NCBI GenBank assembly: GCA_016933635.1
Contig: JAFGAP010000197.1
Coordinates: forward strand, 1-64,000
Length of the DNA: 64,000 nucleotides
Source of the DNA: Kosmotogaceae bacterium
GTDB taxonomy: Bacteria > Thermotogota > Thermotogae > Petrotogales > Kosmotogaceae
Direction of reading: 5' to 3'
In this document: piece after piece, positions 39,410 to 49,409 of the stretch
Numbering within the stretch: the stretch's first letter is position 1
Layout of the letters: each line of letters starts with the position of its first letter
Notes under the pieces: generated by a model
The model's input: only the letters and a program-made list of their open reading frames with translations
What the model was told of the DNA's origin: nothing
Database searches by the model: none
Position numbers and translations under genes: made by a program

Positions 39410-40383
39410 CTCACGCTCCCTTCAAGATCAAGGAGTTTCAGAACACTGCTTTGATCGAGTACAACCGTCTTGCTTGCTTCCGAAAGAACCTTGTTCAGGG
39501 TCTCAAGATACATTCTCGTTCTTGTTACGTCTGGAGCCTTTTCATATTCCTCGAGAATTTCGAGGAATCTTTCGGCTTCACCTTCGGCATTGAGTATTCT
39601 TTCCTGTGCATAGCCTTCGGCGTCCTTAATTATCTGGGCAGCTTCTCCTTCGGCCTTTGGAATAATGTCGTTCGTGTACTTCTCGGCCTCGTAGATTAGC
39701 TTCTCCTTGTCCTGTTTGGCGCTATTCACATCGTCAAAGGCTGTGATGACTTGCTGAGGAGGAGCGACCTCCTGAAGGAAAACATTCTTCACAATAATCC
39801 CTGTATCAAGTCTGTCGAGTTCTTCCTGAACCCTCTCCGCGGTTTTTACGGAAATAGTGTCCCTCTCGGTTGTCAATATCGAGTCAATAGTGCTCGAAGC
39901 AACTTCCTCCCTGAGAACCGATTCGGTCGTGAATCTTACGATATCTCCATCGTCTACAATAGTGAAAGCCAACTTCGCCGGATCACCGACATAGTACTGT
40001 ACAACCAGCTCGACCGAAACAATATTTCCATCCCCGGTAAGCATCAGGGACTCGTTTGCATAGGTCTGATAAGTTCCAGTTCTGATCGTCCGGAACCCGA
40101 TCTCCTGCTTTCTCAGATTCGAAGTGTCAATGACGACTACACTTTCAATGGGAAAGGGCAGATGATAACCAAGTCCAGGCCCCACACTTTTCGTGAATTT
40201 ACCGAATCGTTTTATCAGCCCCACCTGATCGGGACCCACAAGAAAGAAACCGCTCAAAAAGTAGACTACTACGATTGCAGCAACTACAAGCAGAAAAAAT
40301 AGGCCGGACCAGAAAAAGCCTTTCTTTGGGTCTCCGTTTCCGGTAAAGTTATCTTCAGGTTCTTCGATTCTTACATCAACCAT
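39406..40383 (-). CDS. hflK: HflK-like SPFH/band-7 protease modulator
   Basis: GPDQVGLIKRFGKFTKSVGPGLGYHLPFPIESV...PPQQVITAFDDVNSAKQDKEKLIYEAE. Confidence 0.93.
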   Translation of the reverse strand: MVDVRIEEPEDNFTGNGDPKKGFFWSGLFFLLVVAAIVVVYFLSGFFLVGPDQVGLIKRFGKFTKSVGPGLGYHLPFPIESVVVIDTSNLRKQEIGFRTIRTGTYQTYANESLMLTGDGNIVSVELVVQYYVGDPAKLAFTIVDDGDIVRFTTESVLREEVASSTIDSILTTERDTISVKTAERVQEELDRLDTGIIVKNVFLQEVAPPQQVITAFDDVNSAKQDKEKLIYEAEKYTNDIIPKAEGEAAQIIKDAEGYAQERILNAEGEAERFLEILEEYEKAPDVTRTRMYLETLNKVLSEASKTVVLDQSSVLKLLDLEGSVR

Positions 40384-41300
40384 TATTCAACCTCCTTCCA
40401 AATTTCGATCTCGGTACTGAGAATGACACCTGTGGCCTCTTCAACTCTCTTTCTAATTGTCTCCACTAGAGTCAAAACATCCTTCTGACAGGCGCCTCCT
40501 CTATTTACAATGAATCCGGCATGCTTCTGCGAAACTTCGGCTCCCCCGACTCGCAAGGACTTTAAGCCAAGTCTCTCGATTGTTGAACCAACGTAGAAAT
40601 CCGGTTTGGGTCTCACGAAAACACTGCCGGCACTAGGGTATTCCAGTGGTTGCTTAGAAATTCTCTTTTCAAGGATTTCCTTCATCTTCCTTTTGATTTC
40701 AGATCTGTCCCCCTTCTCCAGCAAGAATTCAGCACTGACGACGATTCCCCCCACGGATTTGAATATGCTGTTTCTATACGAAAACCCGGCGTTCTTTGAG
40801 TCAACATCTATTACTTTACCCCTCCCGTCGAGATAAGAGACTCTATTCACCCGATCACCGATTTCCCCACCAAAGGCTCCCGCGTTCATCAATATTGCAC
40901 CCCCAACTGAACCTGGGAGTCCAGTCAAGAACTCAATACCCGTTAACCCTTCTGCCAGACAATGCCAAATGAGAGAGTTAATACTCGTTCCCGCCTGAGC
41001 AAAAACCTTGACCCCATCGCTTCTGAGTAGATTCAGATTCCTTGTTGAAACAATAACACCCTCATATCTATCGGGGCAAATCACATTTGAACCGCCTCCA
41101 ATGATTTTGTACGGAAGTTCTTCCGATTTCAACAAGTACAGGGCCTCGCTCAAAGACTCTACAGAATACGGTGAAACGAATACTCTGGCGGGACCACCAA
41201 TCCTTATCGTCGTGTGCCACTCAAGCGGCTCTTCGAGCCTTACATCCGCTCCAGACAAATAAAGTGAAGCAAAGTAATCAGTTAGATTTCTTTCTGCCAT
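40383..41300 (-). CDS. murB: UDP-N-acetylenolpyruvoylglucosamine reductase
   Basis: IIGGGSNVICPD, LTGLPGSVGGAILMNAGAFGGEI, FSYRNSIFKS, SAGSVFVRP. Confidence 0.96.
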   Translation of the reverse strand: MAERNLTDYFASLYLSGADVRLEEPLEWHTTIRIGGPARVFVSPYSVESLSEALYLLKSEELPYKIIGGGSNVICPDRYEGVIVSTRNLNLLRSDGVKVFAQAGTSINSLIWHCLAEGLTGIEFLTGLPGSVGGAILMNAGAFGGEIGDRVNRVSYLDGRGKVIDVDSKNAGFSYRNSIFKSVGGIVVSAEFLLEKGDRSEIKRKMKEILEKRISKQPLEYPSAGSVFVRPKPDFYVGSTIERLGLKSLRVGGAEVSQKHAGFIVNRGGACQKDVLTLVETIRKRVEEATGVILSTEIEIWKEVE

Positions 41301-41899
41301 TGATAAAGCCTTTCAGCAATTTCCTTACCGTTATGAAGGCTTAGGAGATAGTTTTTCAGTTCATGCCTTTTGGCAAGTATCGAATGGATTCCCTCAAGAG
41401 CAAAGGACTTCGTAGATTTGTCGGCCATCTTGTTTCCATAAAGCCCTGCAAGAGCTTTGACGGCAACTGAAGAGTCTGTGTTGCTCAGTGCCATGATTAG
41501 TTGATCTTGTAGTTCAGCGTCATTGTTTTCTTCAAGCATCAATGCCAAGACATCTACTACTTTTTCGCCTTCTCCCAGTCGAGCAAGAGCTTCGTAGATG
41601 ACAATCTGCGATTTCTCGTCATCGTATTCGTTGAGAATCTTGTAGAGATGCGGTACTGCTCTTCTATCACCAATCTCACCTGCCAAATCTACCAGATAAA
41701 GCCTTGATACAGGGTCGATTTCTTCCGATCCAATCTTTTCGATAAGAAGAGGAACTACGTCCTTACCCATTTGAAGTAAAGCATCAAAACAGATTTGCGC
41801 TGTCTCACCGTCTTCGCTCACCAGCAGACCGAGTAGCACTGGAACGGCCTCCACTCCTTTTTCTTCAACAATTCTGTTTATCAATTCTTCTCTTTCCAT
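41282..41899 (-). CDS. HEAT-repeat protein
   Basis: Repeated helical units such as LYLVDLAGEIGDRRAVPHLYKIL and QIVIYEALARLGEGEKVVDVLALML. Confidence 0.82.
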   Translation of the reverse strand: MEREELINRIVEEKGVEAVPVLLGLLVSEDGETAQICFDALLQMGKDVVPLLIEKIGSEEIDPVSRLYLVDLAGEIGDRRAVPHLYKILNEYDDEKSQIVIYEALARLGEGEKVVDVLALMLEENNDAELQDQLIMALSNTDSSVAVKALAGLYGNKMADKSTKSFALEGIHSILAKRHELKNYLLSLHNGKEIAERLYQWQKEI

Positions 41900-41910
41900 T
41901 TTTCATACTC

Positions 41911-43521
41911 CTAATCTGGAATTTGACCACTCATTTCGTCGATTTCCCGTTCCTTGGAGCTGCCATGAAGCTCCTCGATCATGGAAATTGTCTCGTTGTG
42001 GACCTGCTGTTTTCTAACAACAAAATGCCGATCTGAACTCATAGCGATTTGCGGAAGATGGGTTATGACAATAGTCTGAATCTCCCTTGAGATTTCCTCC
42101 AGCTTCCCCGATACTACTGCTCCAAGTCGTTGACCAACTCCAGAATCCACTTCATCAAAGACAATTGTTCTTAGATCGAGCTGATTCTTCAAAGCAGACT
42201 CAAGAGCCAATAAGAGCCTGGAAAGCTCACCTCCCGACGCAACTCTACCAATCTCCATTAAGTCCATACCGGGATTTGTCTTAACAACCATGGTGACTTT
42301 GGATGTCCCGTAACTTCGCGGCATCTCTTCAGGCTTTAGATGAAACCTCAACTCCGCTCCCTTCATTCTGAGGTCCTCGAGGTGAAACCTGATCTGCTCC
42401 TCGATTTCTTTTGCTCTGACCAACCTCTTCTGATCAAGGATTCTTCCCGTTTCCTTCAGAGCCGACAAAAGCTCTTCTTCCTTTTTCTTCAAGCGTTCTT
42501 TCCTACCTTCCAGCTCCTTAAGAGCTCCGTGCTCTTTCTTAAACTCCTCGAGTCTCACTAGTATCGTTTCAACAGAGTCTCCGTATTTCCTCTTCAAACC
42601 CTGGATAATGGTAATGCGATTTTCAATTGCATTGAATTCCTCATCATCGATCTCCAGAGTGCTTCTCTCTTCATCAATCCTAGTGTAAAGAGAATCGAGT
42701 TCTTCGAGAGCAATCTGAAGGTTATCTAGCCAATCCTTGTACCCAAAGTTGCTTATCTTTTCGACAGTTGCTCGCGCATCATTGAGAGAATTATAGATAG
42801 ATAGTTCGCCATCCTTAATAAGATCAGTGAGTTCTTGAAATGTCTCAAGTAGCATCTGGGCATTTCTGTATCTCGTATATTTCATTTCAACGGCCTCGTC
42901 CTCGTGAGGTTGAAGATCTGCCTGTTCAATCTCCCTAATCTGAAATTCCAGAAAGTCCTTTTCCCTTTCAATCTGAGAAGGATCTACAACAAAGGAATCC
43001 AGTTCGCGTCTGATTTTGATGTATTCTGCATACAGCTCTGAATAACGGGTAAGGCTTATGTCTCCTCTAAGCGCGTGATCCAAAATCACATGGTGTTTGG
43101 AATCGTCCAACAGGCTTATGCTACTGTGCTGAGAATGAATCTCGACTCTGTCACGAAAAGCTGACTGAACAATCTGTCTAGGCACCATCTTTCCATTCAT
43201 TCTGTATATGGTTCGCTGTCCTGTGAAGCTCACACTAACAAGAAGCTGATCACCATCGATCTCTAATCCAATGTCTCGCAATTTAGAAAGCAACGAATCA
43301 TCAACTGCAAAGTTACCTTCAACGCTGCCCGAGCCATCACTATCCCATTGCGGAGGAAAACCCAGCACCGCCCATAGCGCCTTAAGAAAGACGGTCTTTC
43401 CAGCTCCAGATTCACCGGTTATGGCATTCATACCGTCTGAGAATTCAACATAGAAATCCCTAAAAGTCAGAAAGTCTTTCCCTGCCAGCGAAAGCAGCAT
43501 ATATCCCTCCATCAACAGCAA
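41911..43521 (-). CDS. recN: DNA repair protein RecN
   Basis: ITGESGAGKTVFLKAL, IHSQHSSISLLD, VASGGELSRLLLALESAL, VFDEVDSGVGQRLGAVVSGKL. Confidence 0.95.
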   Translation of the reverse strand: MLLMEGYMLLSLAGKDFLTFRDFYVEFSDGMNAITGESGAGKTVFLKALWAVLGFPPQWDSDGSGSVEGNFAVDDSLLSKLRDIGLEIDGDQLLVSVSFTGQRTIYRMNGKMVPRQIVQSAFRDRVEIHSQHSSISLLDDSKHHVILDHALRGDISLTRYSELYAEYIKIRRELDSFVVDPSQIEREKDFLEFQIREIEQADLQPHEDEAVEMKYTRYRNAQMLLETFQELTDLIKDGELSIYNSLNDARATVEKISNFGYKDWLDNLQIALEELDSLYTRIDEERSTLEIDDEEFNAIENRITIIQGLKRKYGDSVETILVRLEEFKKEHGALKELEGRKERLKKKEEELLSALKETGRILDQKRLVRAKEIEEQIRFHLEDLRMKGAELRFHLKPEEMPRSYGTSKVTMVVKTNPGMDLMEIGRVASGGELSRLLLALESALKNQLDLRTIVFDEVDSGVGQRLGAVVSGKLEEISREIQTIVITHLPQIAMSSDRHFVVRKQQVHNETISMIEELHGSSKEREIDEMSGQIPD

Positions 43522-43633
43522 AAAAAGGTAACTTTGATCTATCCGGTCTCTGAATCCATTATACTATCGATCAACAGCTGCATAAGAAATTCTTTCGGGG
43601 GCACTTTGAGTTAATCTGGCATCATTTTATGCC

Positions 43634-43662
43634 TTGACAGTGAAGGTTGCACTCCGTATAAT
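43634..43662 (+). promoter_or_regulatory. Consensus sigma-A promoter for the rpmH-rnpA-yidD-yidC-jag cluster
   Basis: TTGACA (43634-43639), 17-bp spacer, TATAAT (43657-43662). Confidence 0.92.
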
Positions 43663-43697
43663 GTTCACTGTGACGCATCTATTGGAGGTTATTAATC

Positions 43698-43832
43698 ATG
43701 AAAAGAACATACCAACCATCAAGAGTCAAAAGAAACAGAACACACGGCTTTCTTGTACGATCTCGTACAGTCGGAGGCCGAAGAGTGCTGGCAAATAGAA
43801 GAAGAAAGGGAAGAAAGAGACTGTCTGTGTGA
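43698..43832 (+). CDS. rpmH: 50S ribosomal protein L34 (absent from the supplied ORF track because it is 44 aa)
   Basis: [51 protein letters not shown] upstream. Confidence 0.98.
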   Translation: MKRTYQPSRVKRNRTHGFLVRSRTVGGRRVLANRRRKGRKRLSV

Positions 43833-44257
43833 ACCTCAGAGATCAGTCCCTTAGTAAAACCGAAAGGCTAAGACGAAAGGCAGACTTCGACAGAGTCTTC
43901 AAAAAGGGAAAATCAATTGTTGACCCTTTTTTTGTTGTATTGTATATAAAGAGCGGTCTGCCTTTTTCTCGTATAGGGGTATCCATAAAGCGGAAATTCG
44001 GGAAGGCTCACCTGAGAAATCGCCTCAGAAGATTGGTAAAAGAGGTTTACCGGACTAATAAACCAGTCTTTCCCGAAGGGTATGATATACTTTTCATTGC
44101 AAGAAAGGATCTATCCGACCTGTTTAAGAAGAGAAAAGTTGGGTACTTTGATATTGCGCAAGTCATTAAACGAATCGCTGAGAAAATTGGAGAAACGTCC
44201 GATGAAAAAGATACTGCTGTTTCTGATAGATTTCTACAGAAAAAAGATCTCCCCTAG
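43829..44257 (+). CDS. rnpA: Ribonuclease P protein component
   Basis: [49 protein letters not shown] start overlaps rpmH stop. Confidence 0.95.
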   Translation: MNLRDQSLSKTERLRRKADFDRVFKKGKSIVDPFFVVLYIKSGLPFSRIGVSIKRKFGKAHLRNRLRRLVKEVYRTNKPVFPEGYDILFIARKDLSDLFKKRKVGYFDIAQVIKRIAEKIGETSDEKDTAVSDRFLQKKDLP

Positions 44258-44444
44258 AACCCGCCCAAGATGCAGGTTTTCTCCCACTTGTTCAACATAC
44301 ACATATGAGGCAATAGAGAGATTTGGAGCTCTAAGAGGGCTAATTCTAGGCATCTGGAGAATACTCAGATGCAATCCCTTCAATCCGGGGGGGTTCGACG
44401 AAGTACCAGATCATTTCACGCTGTTGAGGAGGCACGAAAAATGA
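44202..44444 (+). CDS. yidD: Membrane protein insertion efficiency factor YidD
   Basis: Start moved from 44082 to ATG 44202: [69 protein letters not shown]. Confidence 0.95.
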   Translation: MKKILLFLIDFYRKKISPRTRPRCRFSPTCSTYTYEAIERFGALRGLILGIWRILRCNPFNPGGFDEVPDHFTLLRRHEK

Positions 44445-45787
44445 AAAGAGCGATAATTCTGACTTTGATCTTCGTGACATTATTCACGCTCTCGGTATCG
44501 GGCAAGGAACTTATCACTCAGGAAGGCACCAGTACGCTCATAGTTTCCGGTAAAACTCTAAAGGTAACTCTGGATACCGAAAATGGTTTGGTACTAGGAG
44601 TAACAAGTTACGCCGACAATAAGACGGTTGAGTTTTACGTGTACAATGAAAGCCTTGGAAAAGACGGCTTCAACGTTTTCGACGTAGAGGGTACCGAGCT
44701 TCTGCCTACCTCCTTTTCATATGACAAAGATGAAGAAGGCAATGTAATAGTTAGCTTTAACTATGAGCAGGGTAGTAAGTCTTTTGTTATCCTGAATAGT
44801 CCTTACTACGATTTCAGAGTTGAACTGAATTTCAATCAGAAGATTGAAGTCGCTTTGCCTTTCATTTCCTACCAGAATCAGACGTTAGGACCGGACTCCT
44901 CATACTACTTGACATATGATAAGTTCAGCGGCCAGAAGACGCTCTTCGCAATTACGTCAATGCAAGGAACATTCAAATTTCAGAGATACGAATCGGAAAC
45001 CGGTAGGAGCATTCTTGAATCTTTTGCAGGCCCTATGAGATTGATTCACGTGAAACAAGCTCTTCCAGAGCATTATGATGCTATTGTGAAAGACCTGCAA
45101 GACTTTGGAGGAGTTACCTTCTTTTCCTGGATTTATCATGGAATAGTTTACTTCCTTTTCTGGCTATATCAGTGGTCTGGAAACTTTGGTTGGGCGTTGA
45201 TTCTTTTCACAATTGTCACCCGATTCATCCTCTACCCCTTATATCACATTCAAACTAAATCAATGCTAATGATGAGAATGCTTCAACCCGAAGTAGAGAG
45301 GATCAAGAAGAAGTATAAGGATCCCAGAAAGCAACAGGAAGCAATGATGGCTCTGTATAAGGAGAAGGGATACAATCCCGCTTCCGGTTGCCTTCCAATA
45401 CTCCTTCAGCTGCCAGTACTGATACTCCTATACAATGCCATTCGATACTTCAGTGAAGTAATGGCATATACACCGGGCTTTTTCATTTGGAAGGATCTTT
45501 CAGTAGGTAACTTCGTACTGAACATACCTTTCATAATAATCACGGTAGTTGTAGGAATCTTCAGTTCATTGCTCACAGCTCAGGATGCAAGATCTGCGAG
45601 ATCGGGAGTAATCATGCAAGTTATCTTTCCGATCCTTTTCGCTACATTCCCATCTGGATTGCTGCTTTACTGGACAACCCAGAGTGTGCTTCAGTTCTTC
45701 ATAAGCTGGGTAGTTTACAAGCGCCACGGCATAAAGGGACTGACTTTAAGACAGATGCTTAGTTTACCGGAAAAACCCGTGAAGTAG
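44441..45787 (+). CDS. yidC: Membrane protein insertase YidC
   Basis: Start moved to ATG 44441 ([11 protein letters not shown]); [25 protein letters not shown]...[33 protein letters not shown]. Confidence 0.96.
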   Translation: MKRAIILTLIFVTLFTLSVSGKELITQEGTSTLIVSGKTLKVTLDTENGLVLGVTSYADNKTVEFYVYNESLGKDGFNVFDVEGTELLPTSFSYDKDEEGNVIVSFNYEQGSKSFVILNSPYYDFRVELNFNQKIEVALPFISYQNQTLGPDSSYYLTYDKFSGQKTLFAITSMQGTFKFQRYESETGRSILESFAGPMRLIHVKQALPEHYDAIVKDLQDFGGVTFFSWIYHGIVYFLFWLYQWSGNFGWALILFTIVTRFILYPLYHIQTKSMLMMRMLQPEVERIKKKYKDPRKQQEAMMALYKEKGYNPASGCLPILLQLPVLILLYNAIRYFSEVMAYTPGFFIWKDLSVGNFVLNIPFIIITVVVGIFSSLLTAQDARSARSGVIMQVIFPILFATFPSGLLLYWTTQSVLQFFISWVVYKRHGIKGLTLRQMLSLPEKPVK

Positions 45788-45818
45788 ATTTAGACATGCT
45801 CAGGAGGTGTTAGACAAA

Positions 45819-46526
45819 ATGAATCCAATTGAATACAAAGCCGAGACCGTTGAAGAAGCTATCAGACTAGCTCAAGCAGATCTCGGTGCCTATGACGACG
45901 AAATGAAAGTCACAGTAAAAGAGAAGGGCTCCAAGGGCTTCCTGGGGATATTTGGATCTAGGGAGTCAATAATTGAAGTTTCCTTGTTGGACAAACACTG
46001 GGAAAGAAAGCTTCACGACTTCCTTAAGGGTATTCTAAAGAATTTCGATGAAGAGACCTTTTCCGAAGTAAAACTTGTCGGAAGAACGTATAGAGTAAGG
46101 ATCGAAGGTGAAGAGGTTGCCAGGCTTATCGGAAAGCATGGAAAAACTGTTGCCGCTTTGCAGCACATTTTGAACATCTATGCAAACAGGATGGCTCCAA
46201 CGAAAGTCAATGTAACCGTTGATATCGGCGATTACAGACTTGAAAGAAAGAGACTGGTCGAAGAGATAGCACATAGGACGGCAAAGTCTGCAATATCCAA
46301 GAGAAGTAAGATCGTAATGGAACCGATGTTCGCCTTTGAGCGAAGGCTTGTTCACGAAGTAATTTCCCAGTATGAAGATCTGAAGAGCTATTCAGTAGGA
46401 TTCGAACCTTACAGAAAAGTTGTGGTCGAATACAGAGACAGAAAATACTCATACGATAAAAGATTTGATTCAAAGAGGAGGCGCTATGAGAGTGTCAGAA
46501 CGAATTCTGATAGGCAGAGCGCTTGA
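45819..46526 (+). CDS. khpB: Jag/KhpB-type RNA-binding protein (Jag-N, KH, R3H)
   Basis: EYKAETVEEAIRLAQADLG; ARLIGKHGKTVAALQHILN (KH); MFAFERRLVHEVI (R3H); position after yidC. Confidence 0.93.
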   Translation: MNPIEYKAETVEEAIRLAQADLGAYDDEMKVTVKEKGSKGFLGIFGSRESIIEVSLLDKHWERKLHDFLKGILKNFDEETFSEVKLVGRTYRVRIEGEEVARLIGKHGKTVAALQHILNIYANRMAPTKVNVTVDIGDYRLERKRLVEEIAHRTAKSAISKRSKIVMEPMFAFERRLVHEVISQYEDLKSYSVGFEPYRKVVVEYRDRKYSYDKRFDSKRRRYESVRTNSDRQSA

Positions 46527-46854
46527 TGTCGAGCCTCGGTTTTTCGACACAGAAAACGTAAAGAGTGTTACTAAACGTGTACTGATTGGCAGAGAGAAAG
46601 GCGCCATGAACTTTGTAATGAGACTGTTTACTGTCGGAGAAGGCGGATATAGTCCTCATCACAGTCATCCATGGGAACATGAAGTCTTTATCATCTCCGG
46701 GGAAGCAGCCGTTGTTACTGAACAGGGCGTGATCTCTGCTAGTGAAGGTAGCTATGTTTTTGTTCCCTCCGGAGTAAAGCACCAATTCAGAAACACGGGA
46801 AAAGGAGATCTGGAATTTCTCTGTGTGATTCCATCTTCAGCCGATGAGGAATAG
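46486..46854 (+). CDS. Cupin-domain protein
   Basis: Start moved to ATG 46486; GGYSPHHSHPWEHEVFIISGEAAV...GSYVFVPSGVKHQFRNTG. Confidence 0.9.
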   Translation: MRVSERILIGRALDVEPRFFDTENVKSVTKRVLIGREKGAMNFVMRLFTVGEGGYSPHHSHPWEHEVFIISGEAAVVTEQGVISASEGSYVFVPSGVKHQFRNTGKGDLEFLCVIPSSADEE

Positions 46855-46900
46855 AATAGATACAGCTGATAGAAAAATTCGATGCGAAGGAGGGACTCAC

Positions 46901-47134
46901 ATGCCGTTTTACAGGTACAAGTGCGAGGATTGTGGAGAAGAAATCGAAGCCTTCCAGAAGATGTCAGATGAACCCCTTGCGGTTTGCCCAGCATGCGGGG
47001 GTCATCTTAAGAAACTGGTTAATAACGTGGGAGTTGTTTTTAAAGGCGGGGGCTACTACAGTACTGATTCGAAGAAGCCATCTGCCTCTAAGAGTAGTAA
47101 CAAACCTTCAACTTCTACCAGTAAGTCTGAATAG
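46901..47134 (+). CDS. FmdB-family zinc-ribbon protein
   Basis: MPFYRYKCEDCGEEIEAFQKMSDEPLAVCPACGGHLKKLV. Confidence 0.93.
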   Translation: MPFYRYKCEDCGEEIEAFQKMSDEPLAVCPACGGHLKKLVNNVGVVFKGGGYYSTDSKKPSASKSSNKPSTSTSKSE

Positions 47135-48127
47135 TTAGAAGAAATCTAGGGTTAGGTAAGGTACGGCATTTGTCGAAAGAGGGGAGAATAGCCCCCTCTT
47201 TGCCTTTTCATGTGCCACTAATGCAATCATCGCAGCGTTGTCTGTGCACAGGTCTAACGGTGGGAAGTAAGCCTTGATCCCGCTAACTTCAGACTGCAAA
47301 CTTGCCCATTCTCGAAGAAGCGAGTTCGAAGCGACCCCTCCCGCAAAGGCTATTTCGTCTAGATGTAAGCTTTCTGCCGCATCGAATGCTTTCGTAACGA
47401 GAGAGTCGACAATTGCTTCCTGAGCTGACGCAGCGACATCATAGACTGAAGCAAGAGGATTTTTCTTCATGAAGTACAGTACCGAAGTCTTTAGGCCACT
47501 GAAGGAGAAATCGAAATTCCCCTTTTCACGAAGTGGCCTTGGAAAAGGATACTTAGCCTGTCCTTTCTCAGCAGCCTCTTGAATTGCTGGACCTCCAGGA
47601 TATCCAAGTCCAAGCAGCCTTGCAATTTTGTCAAATGCTTCTCCTGCTGCGTCGTCCCTAGTCTTCCCTACAAGTTCAATTCTATCCCAATCCCTAAGAA
47701 CGAGGATCTCGGTGTGCCCACCAGAAACGAGAAGAACCATAAAGGGAGGTATGAGAGACGGATACTTAAGGAAATTTGCATAGACGTGACCGAATAAGTG
47801 GTTAACTCCGACAAATGGTTTATTCATCGCGACCGCCATTCCTTTCGCAAAAGAAAGACCAATTAGTAAAGATCCCACAAGTCCGGGACCCATAGTTGAA
47901 GCAAATACATCGATCTCTTTGATATCCAGATCGGCTTCTTCGAGCGAAAGGGCAACCATCTTATCTATGATTTCTAGATGCTTTCTGGCAGCTATTTCGG
48001 GAACCACCCCACCGAATCTCTTGTGGATATCTATTTGCGAGGAAATCTGTGAAGATAGAAGATGGCCATCTTCGATGATGGCCACCGCTGTTTCATCGCA
48101 TGAACTCTCTAGAGCGAGAACTTTCAT
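47135..48127 (-). CDS. tsaD: tRNA N6-adenosine threonylcarbamoyltransferase
   Basis: ALESSCDETAVAI, GVNHLFGHVYAN, LLVSGGHTEI, GGVASNSLLRE. Confidence 0.97.
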   Translation of the reverse strand: MKVLALESSCDETAVAIIEDGHLLSSQISSQIDIHKRFGGVVPEIAARKHLEIIDKMVALSLEEADLDIKEIDVFASTMGPGLVGSLLIGLSFAKGMAVAMNKPFVGVNHLFGHVYANFLKYPSLIPPFMVLLVSGGHTEILVLRDWDRIELVGKTRDDAAGEAFDKIARLLGLGYPGGPAIQEAAEKGQAKYPFPRPLREKGNFDFSFSGLKTSVLYFMKKNPLASVYDVAASAQEAIVDSLVTKAFDAAESLHLDEIAFAGGVASNSLLREWASLQSEVSGIKAYFPPLDLCTDNAAMIALVAHEKAKRGLFSPLSTNAVPYLTLDFF

Positions 48128-49353
48128 CAGGCAGATTCTCTGGAGATTATTTCAGGAGAAGAGTTTTTGCTTATCACATCCTCATTGATAACAACCTTCT
48201 CAACATTATTCATGGTAGGAATATCGAACATTATGTCTAGCATGACTTGCTCAATTACACTTTTTAGTGCTCTTGCGCCTGTCCCTCTTTTCATAGCCCT
48301 TTCTGCGATCGCGGTCATGGCATCATCCGAAAACTCAAGTTCTACACCATCTAATCCCAGAAGCCTTTGGTATTGCTTGAGTATCGCATTTCTTGGCTCA
48401 CTCATTATCCTCTTCAGATCCTCCACATCAAGATCATTCAGAGCCGCCAAAACCGGGAATCTGCCAACAAACTCTGGAATCAAACCGTATTGAATAAGAT
48501 CATCTGGGACTACTTGTTGAAGGACCTCTCCAAGCCTTAACTGATTCTTGCTCTTTACCTTTGCCCCAAAACCCATTGAAGAATCAAGGACTCTCTGCTT
48601 TATTATGCTATCAAGGCCATCAAAAGCGCCCCCTACTATGAACAAAATGTTGCTTGTATCTACCTTTATGAATTCCTGGTAGGGGTGCTTTCTACCTCCT
48701 TGAGGTGGCACATTTGCAGTAGTTCCCTCGACAATCTTGAGAAGGGCTTGCTGAACTCCTTCTCCTGATACGTCTCTCGTTATCGATGGATTAGGAGATT
48801 TCCTTGCTATCTTATCTATCTCATCGATATAAATGATTCCTAGCTGAGCTTTCTCTACATCGTAATTCGCTGACTGAAGAAGTCTTAGGACAATATTCTC
48901 TACATCCTCACCAACGTATCCAGCTTCCGTAAGAGGAGTAGCGTCGGCAATTGCAAACGGAACATCCAGAATACGGGCTAGCACTCTAGCAATGAGAGTC
49001 TTTCCCGAACCGGTAGGTCCAACGAGCATTATATTGGATTTCTCAATTTCGACGTCATCTACATCATTGAAAACTCTCTTGTAGTGATTGTACACGGAGA
49101 CAGAAATCGTCTTCTTAGCGTTCTCCTGACCAATCACATACCTATCAAGTTCTTTCTTAATATCTGCAGGGGTAGGCAGCTTTTTACCAGGTTCCTTCTT
49201 GGCTTTCTGGTCCTGCTGAATAATGTCATGAAAGAGATCGACACATTCATTGCAAATGTACCCTTCTGTTCCTGAGATAAGCTTCTTTACCTGCGCAGCA
49301 GATCTTCCACAAAATGAGCAATGTCTTTCAAAAGGCAAAACTTTCCCTCCCAT
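48127..49353 (-). CDS. clpX: ATP-dependent protease ATP-binding subunit ClpX
   Basis: CSFCGRS...CNEC zinc finger; [45 protein letters not shown]. Confidence 0.98.
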   Translation of the reverse strand: MGGKVLPFERHCSFCGRSAAQVKKLISGTEGYICNECVDLFHDIIQQDQKAKKEPGKKLPTPADIKKELDRYVIGQENAKKTISVSVYNHYKRVFNDVDDVEIEKSNIMLVGPTGSGKTLIARVLARILDVPFAIADATPLTEAGYVGEDVENIVLRLLQSANYDVEKAQLGIIYIDEIDKIARKSPNPSITRDVSGEGVQQALLKIVEGTTANVPPQGGRKHPYQEFIKVDTSNILFIVGGAFDGLDSIIKQRVLDSSMGFGAKVKSKNQLRLGEVLQQVVPDDLIQYGLIPEFVGRFPVLAALNDLDVEDLKRIMSEPRNAILKQYQRLLGLDGVELEFSDDAMTAIAERAMKRGTGARALKSVIEQVMLDIMFDIPTMNNVEKVVINEDVISKNSSPEIISRESA

Positions 49354-49409
49354 TAATCGCTGTTTTTATTATACACTGGAATGGAATAGCTCGCACGTGG
49401 AGGTAATCG

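Noticed and set aside
39751-40302. 183-aa antisense ORF over hflK
   Set aside because: Shadow ORF opposite a clear SPFH gene.
44082-44201. Extended N-terminus of yidD in the ORF track
   Set aside because: YidD homology starts at [18 protein letters not shown] (44202); the upstream part is out-of-frame rnpA sequence.
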